From a virus, in IMG/VR virus record IMGVR_UViG_3300042564_000974, positions 1-64,000 of that record: a stretch of 64,000 nucleotides of DNA; one strand, written 5' to 3'. The notes beneath the pieces are model-generated. The model did no database searches and was not told the origin of the DNA. It worked only from the letters and a program-made list of their open reading frames with translations. Below are positions 56,149 through 64,000 of the stretch, in pieces; the first letter of the stretch is position 1; each line of letters starts with the position of its first letter. The position numbers and the translations under genes were made by a program.

Positions 56149-57214
56149 CAAGGACCTGCTTCTTGTTTTTAAATAATCTTAACTGGTTATGTACATATGG
56201 GCTAAGCGATTCATGAATGTGTAATTGACAATGCTCAACGATTCTGTGAGTGTCGGACATTTCCCAATCTTCTGGAATTTGATAGTAGTCCCTAAATCGT
56301 TGAATACCAGCGTTTAGTTCATCTTGCTCCGCATTTAAAAGTTCTTGTGTATCCCAAATTCCTGGGTAAAGCACTGACAAGGATGATAGTGAACTACTTG
56401 CCATGTTCTTTTTAATAAATTCAATTAGTTCTGGTTTGTTAGGTTGCACATCCGTAGGACGCATTCGTGCGTTCTCGTTACCCTTAAGGTAGTTAGCAAC
56501 TTGCATGTCAACTTGTGTATCAATAAAGTCAAGTGTAAAACCAAAAGTATTTAAAAACTCAGATGCTTTAAGAGCAATTTCTTCGGTGTTGTTAAACGGT
56601 TCTTTAGTTACTTCTGACCATTCATACAAAACTTTAAACATTTCTGAAAGAGTAAGTCCAGCACAAGGGCTTTCTGCATTATTTTTATATTTTTCACGAA
56701 CTTCTTCGTCAAGATGTAAATGTAAGTAAATAAGATAACCAACACCATGCACTGATAATATTGATTCATATGCAATTATTTTATTAATTGTAGGAACAAG
56801 TCGTTCATCTTCTTGTACAAAAAGGTGTGGACCATACAGTGTGTTGTCACAACGCCATTCTGCTTCTGGGTCAAAAAGTGCTCTTGAAGAACAAAATCCA
56901 AAATACCCTTGTGTTGTGTTGTCAATATCTGTGTCATAGATGTCAACAACTCGTTCCCAGTAATTTAAGTTTACAATTTCTTCAATATCCCCTTGTTTAG
57001 CAATTAAACAATTATTAAAAGCGTGTCTAAAAGGATGTGGGATAGCAACCACAAGGTGACCATCTTGCATAGAAAACACTTCGGCATCTATAAATGGGTC
57101 ATCACCAGCAGGGGTACGGCGGTATAAATCTACGGTAGTTCCTGTAATGTGGTCTAGTACATAAAACAACTTGTGTGTTTTAATGGCATCAATGGTAAAT
57201 GGTTTAACAAGCAT
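56129..57214 (-). CDS. Hypothetical protein, coupled to glycosyltransferase
   Basis: A 361-aa protein. The N-terminal half is beta-rich (FYVLDHITGTTVDLYRR, GHLVVAIPHPFRHAFNN, YWERVVDIYDTDIDN); the C-terminal half is helical (VREKYKNNAESPCAGLTLSE, IGIQRFRDYY-like). No family recognised. It overlaps the GT start by 20 bases, so the two likely act together, for example in sugar transfer. AGAGGG precedes the ATG. Confidence 0.55.
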   Translation of the reverse strand: MLVKPFTIDAIKTHKLFYVLDHITGTTVDLYRRTPAGDDPFIDAEVFSMQDGHLVVAIPHPFRHAFNNCLIAKQGDIEEIVNLNYWERVVDIYDTDIDNTTQGYFGFCSSRALFDPEAEWRCDNTLYGPHLFVQEDERLVPTINKIIAYESILSVHGVGYLIYLHLHLDEEVREKYKNNAESPCAGLTLSEMFKVLYEWSEVTKEPFNNTEEIALKASEFLNTFGFTLDFIDTQVDMQVANYLKGNENARMRPTDVQPNKPELIEFIKKNMASSSLSSLSVLYPGIWDTQELLNAEQDELNAGIQRFRDYYQIPEDWEMSDTHRIVEHCQLHIHESLSPYVHNQLRLFKNKKQVLDEIPHS

Positions 57215-57222
57215 AAGCCCTC

Positions 57223-58436
57223 TTATGGTCCAAAGTATTTAAATGTTACACCACCAGCAACACCAGCATTAAACCAACCTTGTCCACCAGTTCCTACGAT
57301 TGGTCCGCTACCTGCTGGAACTGAACCATTTGCGCCAACACCTTGCGTGCCTCGTCCTCCACCGCCGTTACCGCCACGAAGACCGTAGGCTCCACCACCT
57401 GCGCCTCCTGCACCACCGTTGTGTGAAGCACTGTTTTGAGTGGCTGCGCTGGCACCAGCAGCATCAGTTCCACCGCCGCCACCGCCAGCGTAATAACCGC
57501 AATCGTAGGCGTAGCAAGTTTGGTAGCAAGTTTGGTAGCAGGTTTCGTAACAAGTGTCGCAGCAAACCGACCCATTAATACAGTTGCCATTCTTGTCAAC
57601 ACCTTCACAGCAGCGACAGTTACAAGCGTAAGGGTTACAAGAAAATGGGTTACAGTTAAACGGGTTGCAGTTAAATGAGTAGTAATAACCATAAGTATTG
57701 TTTCCACCACCTCGTGCTGAGTTGTCTCCTGAACCAACAGCACCGCCAGTTCCGTTTGGTGCGCCACAAGAACCTGGGTGTGCGCCAGTGCCACCACCGC
57801 CACCAGTCCATGTTGTTGAGCCAATAGTTAAGGTTGTATTTCCGCCTGCTGTTGCTCCACCAGCACCATTCCCACCGTTACCTCCTGTACCACCAGCACC
57901 TACGGTTCCACTAATTGTTTGAGTTCCTGTAGTAGAAGATGTGTGAGATGCAGAAAGACGATAACCGCCTCCGCCACCTCCTGCGTAGTTGGCTCCACCG
58001 CCACCACCATACAAAAGAATTTCGGTAATGGTAGGGGCAACACCAGGAATTGAGGGTAAAGACAACGAATAAGCACCAGCAGTGGTGTTTAAATAAGTTT
58101 TCAGACTCCAAGTAGTAAACGAAACAGTATTACCTGTTGTTGTCCCAACGCCATTAACTGCACGGCAACGGACATAATAAAGTGTTCCATTTGACAACCC
58201 AGTAACAGTTGAAGAAATTGTTTGATTTTGTCCAGTAGTTGTGGTTGCTGTTACTGTTGTAAAACTAGAAAAAACAGAACTTGTTGAATAATCAAAATAA
58301 ACAACAGTTGATAAGTTGTTTGCACTTACAGTGGCGTTAAAAGTTGCTTGATTTTGATTAAAGTTTGTTACAGCATCAGTTGTTACTGTTGGTAACTCGC
58401 CAATGCTAGAAGCAAATGTGCCTTTTTTGATAGGCA

Positions 58437-58437
<1 letters not shown>
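57223..58437 (-). CDS. Gly-rich adhesin with FnIII-like and Cys-repeat regions
   Basis: A 404-aa probable receptor-binding protein. Residues ~15-108 look like a fibronectin-type domain (NQATFNATVSANNLSTVVYF, YYVRCRAVNGVGTTTG). A Gly-rich globular part follows (LLYGGGGGANYAGGGGGG), as in gp38-type adhesins. Inside it lies a remarkable Cys-rich insertion (nt 57499-57680) with tandem NCNPF and CYQT units. The end GGQGWFNAGVAGGVTFKYFGP is typical for Gly-rich tips. TAATG junction to the giant fibre gene upstream. Confidence 0.7.
57499..57680. repeat. Tandem Cys-coding repeats (NCNPF and CYQT units)
   Basis: Two short tandem arrays within the adhesin gene: 15-base units coding for x-C-N-P-F (57630-57680) and 12-base units coding C-Y-Q/E-T (57505-57560), separated by a CNCRCC segment. 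Unit copies are near identical at DNA level. Confidence 0.7.
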
Positions 58438-61720
<3,283 letters not shown>

Positions 61721-61724
<4 letters not shown>

Positions 61725-62440
61725 ACTGGGGGCACAGAGGTTGAAGGCTCTACAACAACCTGCCCCTGCGAAATGCTTGACCAATCACCAGCACTATCTT
61801 TTACGAATAGGTCAAATGAATAGGAGCCAGCAGGGATACCATTGGTGTCAGAGATATGGATTTCTAGCGTGTAACCTGCCTTAGGCGCAATGTACCCACG
61901 CTTGTTAGAAGGGCTTAGGGCGATAATAGTTGACTCACTTGGAGCAGTTGAGAACCAGCGGAGGTCAAGGACGGTGGTTCCAGAAGTGTTCTTTGCCTGC
62001 ATGAAAGCATCAGTGACAGTCAAGATGTTGCCATCAGAATCTTTCCATGTGTAGGACTGGCGGAAGTCTGTATATTTCTTGAAACGGATTTCCATAGCGA
62101 GAGCGTCCTCCAGAGGCGTAATGTTGTCTAGGGCAGATACTGTAATTGTACCTTTTGAAATCATTGTTTGGATACCCTTAACAGTTGCAAGGACATCATA
62201 AGAAAGTTCACCGAGTGGTAAATCTTGTGTTTCTTCTGCTGTTAGGCTTAACTCCACCCCACGCTCAGTAGTAATAGTGGTGGTAATCTCGGCTACAGTC
62301 AAATCACCTGTCTTGATGTAAGCACGGGCATCAGTAGGGGCATACAAACGGCGTGTTCGTCTATCCTTAATGATAAGCAACCGTTCCCACGGTAATCCCC
62401 GTGTGAGACTGTATTTAATTGTCTGAGCCTGATAAGACAT
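61721..62440 (-). CDS. Two-domain tail-fibre/baseplate adaptor protein
   Basis: A 239-aa protein made of two similar beta units: [20 protein letters not shown] ... [16 protein letters not shown] and [20 protein letters not shown] ... [17 protein letters not shown]. Both follow the plan of BppU-type N-terminal modules in phage fibres. It probably attaches fibres to the baseplate. No ribosome site; a GTAGAAT hexamer six bases upstream of the ATG makes it a leaderless candidate. Confidence 0.65.
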
Positions 62441-62446
62441 GTATCT

Positions 62447-62452
62447 ATTCTA
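62447..62452 (-). promoter_or_regulatory. Candidate leaderless promoter -10 (TAGAAT)
   Basis: Minus-strand GTAGAAT, six bases, then the ATG at 62440. It matches the TANNNT spacing rule and lies between two genes. Confidence 0.5.
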
Positions 62453-62464
62453 CTTCAGAACAGG

Positions 62465-62632
62465 CTACTCGTCCCCGCCCTTTGCGATACCTGAAACAAC
62501 ATGTACAACTAGGGCTATGCCACTAATCCACAGACCATAGGTACGAACCTGTCCAGACAAAGTAATTAGAACTAATGCGGTTCCAGCAAGCGTCCACGCT
62601 AAACCTTGCAATTCTTCAAAAAATCTTTTCAC
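62465..62632 (-). CDS. Small two-helix membrane protein (GTG start)
   Basis: A 55-aa protein starting at GTG with GGAGG five bases upstream. Two hydrophobic helices: LAWTLAGTALVLITLSG and YGLWISGIALVVHVVSG, with a charged end (KGGDE). Holin-like size and topology. Its start shares a base with the preceding stop (TAGTG). Confidence 0.6.
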   Translation of the reverse strand: MKRFFEELQGLAWTLAGTALVLITLSGQVRTYGLWISGIALVVHVVSGIAKGGDE

Positions 62633-64000
62633 TATGGCCTCCTACGGGAATCTGACTGGGGACCGCTGGAAGACGAAGAAGATACAGAAACTACTGGTGC
62701 CATAAATAATACACCAGTTGCGGCTACTAGGACCTTGCGCTGTCCGACATTGATGTTTGAACCAATCGGTACATAACTATTAAACTTATTGTCAAACACA
62801 TTGATGCTTTCTTCAAATTCGGCTCTGACTTCCTCTGAAGCGCCCTGAACGGCTTCCACCAGTTGTTCTGCTTCTGCGTCAGACAAATCTGACACTTCCA
62901 CAGCATCAAAGATTTCTGCGGCTTGCTCTGCGGTCACCGATTGGATGACATCAGGGTTTGTAGCCAGTTCTTCAGCCTCAGCCGCACTAACGCCTTCTTC
63001 AATGATGTTGTCCACAGCGGCTTGAATCTCTTCTTGTGGAAGGTCAGCAATAGCACCCAAAAGAGCCAAAACTTCTGTGTCAACTACTTGCTCAGGGTCT
63101 GGTTCAGGGGCTATAGTTGTGGTTGATGGAATTTCTAATGTGGTTGTTGTTTCTGGCACTGTTGTCGTTGTGGTTGTGGTTGGAGCCATCGTCACAACTG
63201 GTGGCACCGTTGTTGAAGAAGAAGTTGTGGTCGTTGAAGAAGTGGTGGTGGTCAACTCGGTTGTCGTGGTGGTTGGCGGCACAGTGGTTGAAGGTGCAAC
63301 TGTGGTTGTACTCGTTGAAGTCGTGGTTGTACTCGTTGAAGTCGTAGTTGTTGGTACTGGTAAAGTTAAACCTGACACCTCATTACTCCACCCCGAATAA
63401 ACGGTAATAGAATCGTTATCAGCACGAACTTTAAACTGGTATTCGGTATTCGGTGTTAGGTCTTCAACAACTGCGGATGTCTGTATTGACGAAATTGCCC
63501 ATCCAGTACGCCAGTTGTCATTTGAGAAAAAAACAGCGTATCTCTCTACCTGAGCATTAGATTGTTCTGGGGCATCCCATGATAAGTAAACCTTATTTTG
63601 GTTTGTAGATGTGACAATTAAATTCTGTGGGGCGTTTAAATACGGGGCAATTGTCGTTGTGGTGGTGCTAGTCGTTGTCGTAGTTGGCTGTTCTGGCACT
63701 TCACTAGGTACAGAGTTAGTTTCTAGTGTGTAAGAAGTGCCATACCACCTATTGGGGTCACCGCAACAAACTCCTGTGCGGAGACGGTATGTACCACTTG
63801 TTTGCACATCATAAGAAATAAATGAATCTAACCCGTAGTAGTCATCATTTGAAGACAAAACAGTGTTATTACTGTCATACAGCCAAAACATACTGTCAAT
63901 ACCGTATTGCTGGGCATTTGCCCGCACAGTAAAGGTAGTACCAGACTCCAACTCAAAGTAGAAGTCGTTGGCACCAGAGGTGGTTAAAGTTTCGGCTTTA
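62632..64000 (-). CDS. Surface protein with PPC-like, FnIII and Thr-rich regions (5' end outside window)
   Basis: The frame is open to the right window edge, so the true start is missing; at least 455 residues are seen. A PPC-like beta domain (MFWLYDSNNTVLSSNDDYY, SGTYRLRTGVCCGDPNRW) is followed by a fibronectin III domain (NAPQNLIVTSTNQNKVYLSW), long Thr/Pro-rich linkers, an acidic helical region, and a C-terminal hydrophobic stretch (KVLVAATGVLFMAPVV) with an RRRP tail. It resembles actinobacterial secreted proteins. It could be a host-derived adhesin or a virion surface protein. Confidence 0.65.
   Translation of the reverse strand, partial: KAETLTTSGANDFYFELESGTTFTVRANAQQYGIDSMFWLYDSNNTVLSSNDDYYGLDSFISYDVQTSGTYRLRTGVCCGDPNRWYGTSYTLETNSVPSEVPEQPTTTTTSTTTTTIAPYLNAPQNLIVTSTNQNKVYLSWDAPEQSNAQVERYAVFFSNDNWRTGWAISSIQTSAVVEDLTPNTEYQFKVRADNDSITVYSGWSNEVSGLTLPVPTTTTSTSTTTTSTSTTTVAPSTTVPPTTTTTELTTTTSSTTTTSSSTTVPPVVTMAPTTTTTTTVPETTTTLEIPSTTTIAPEPDPEQVVDTEVLALLGAIADLPQEEIQAAVDNIIEEGVSAAEAEELATNPDVIQSVTAEQAAEIFDAVEVSDLSDAEAEQLVEAVQGASEEVRAEFEESINVFDNKFNSYVPIGSNINVGQRKVLVAATGVLFMAPVVSVSSSSSSGPQSDSRRRP
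63150..63355. repeat. Thr-rich codon-repeat tract (ACN repeats)
   Basis: A run of ACN/GTN-type codon repeats encoding the TTTT linkers of the surface protein. A second shorter tract is at about 63645-63690. Repeats may vary in length. Confidence 0.65.

Noticed and set aside
62632-63000. LPXTG sortase signal at the C-terminus of the surface protein
   Set aside because: No LPXTG-like motif precedes the hydrophobic segment.

Overview
The window looks like a contiguous piece of the genome of a tailed bacteriophage with a contractile tail (myovirus morphology). It encodes a tail sheath, tail tube, gp25-like wedge, baseplate J-like protein, LysM-type wedge and a T4 gp27/P2 gpD-like hub, together with TerL, portal, scaffold and an N4-gp56/P22-fold type coat protein. 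No integrase, repressor, tRNA, rRNA, CRISPR array or insertion sequence was seen. Base composition is moderate (about mid-40s % GC by eye, not computed). The host is not proven. Tail-borne and soluble M15 (VanY-like) peptidases, SpoVS-like and Dps proteins, an actinobacterial-looking Thr-rich PPC/FnIII surface protein and many apparently leaderless starts suggest a low-GC planktonic actinobacterium; this is inference.

Layout. Almost everything is on the minus strand, so the text follows transcription from right to left. 64000-53.1 kb: adsorption region, with a Thr-rich surface protein cut by the window edge, fibre modules, a giant collagen-like fibre, a Gly/Cys-rich adhesin, a GT4 glycosyltransferase and an OB-fold spike-like protein. 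53.1-45.5 kb: M15 endolysin candidate, KTSC-domain protein, TerL, several unknown proteins, metallophosphoesterase, small membrane proteins. 44.8-41.1 kb: portal, scaffold, coat protein, then a terminator-like hairpin. 41.1-36.8 kb: S74 fibre and connector/neck genes. 36.8-24.1 kb: sheath, tube, chaperone (with a likely programmed frameshift), tape measure carrying a VanY domain, baseplate, tail protein I. 24.1-23.0 kb: small membrane protein and a Rossmann/SAP protein. 21.8-0 kb: replication and accessory operon, with winged-helix initiator, DnaC-like loader, DnaB helicase, primase, SNF2 helicase, MerR-like protein, SSB, family A polymerase, RecA, several predicted nucleases, SpoVS, and then a train of small unknown proteins.

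The only plus-strand genes form a four-gene cassette (21917-23044): three short lysine-rich proteins and a Dps ferritin with an intact ferroxidase site. It is divergent from the replication operon across a 147-bp control region with direct and inverted repeats, and it converges with the late operon, overlapping it by 8 bp.

Genes are packed tightly. Most starts are coupled to the preceding stop (TAATG, ATGA, or ATG-NN-stop) or have an AAGGAG-like ribosome site. Seven starts have neither, and instead carry a GTANNNT-type -10 hexamer exactly six bases before the ATG, the arrangement of leaderless actinobacterial promoters. There is no gene-free stretch above 300 bases; the longest is the 21770-21916 control region.
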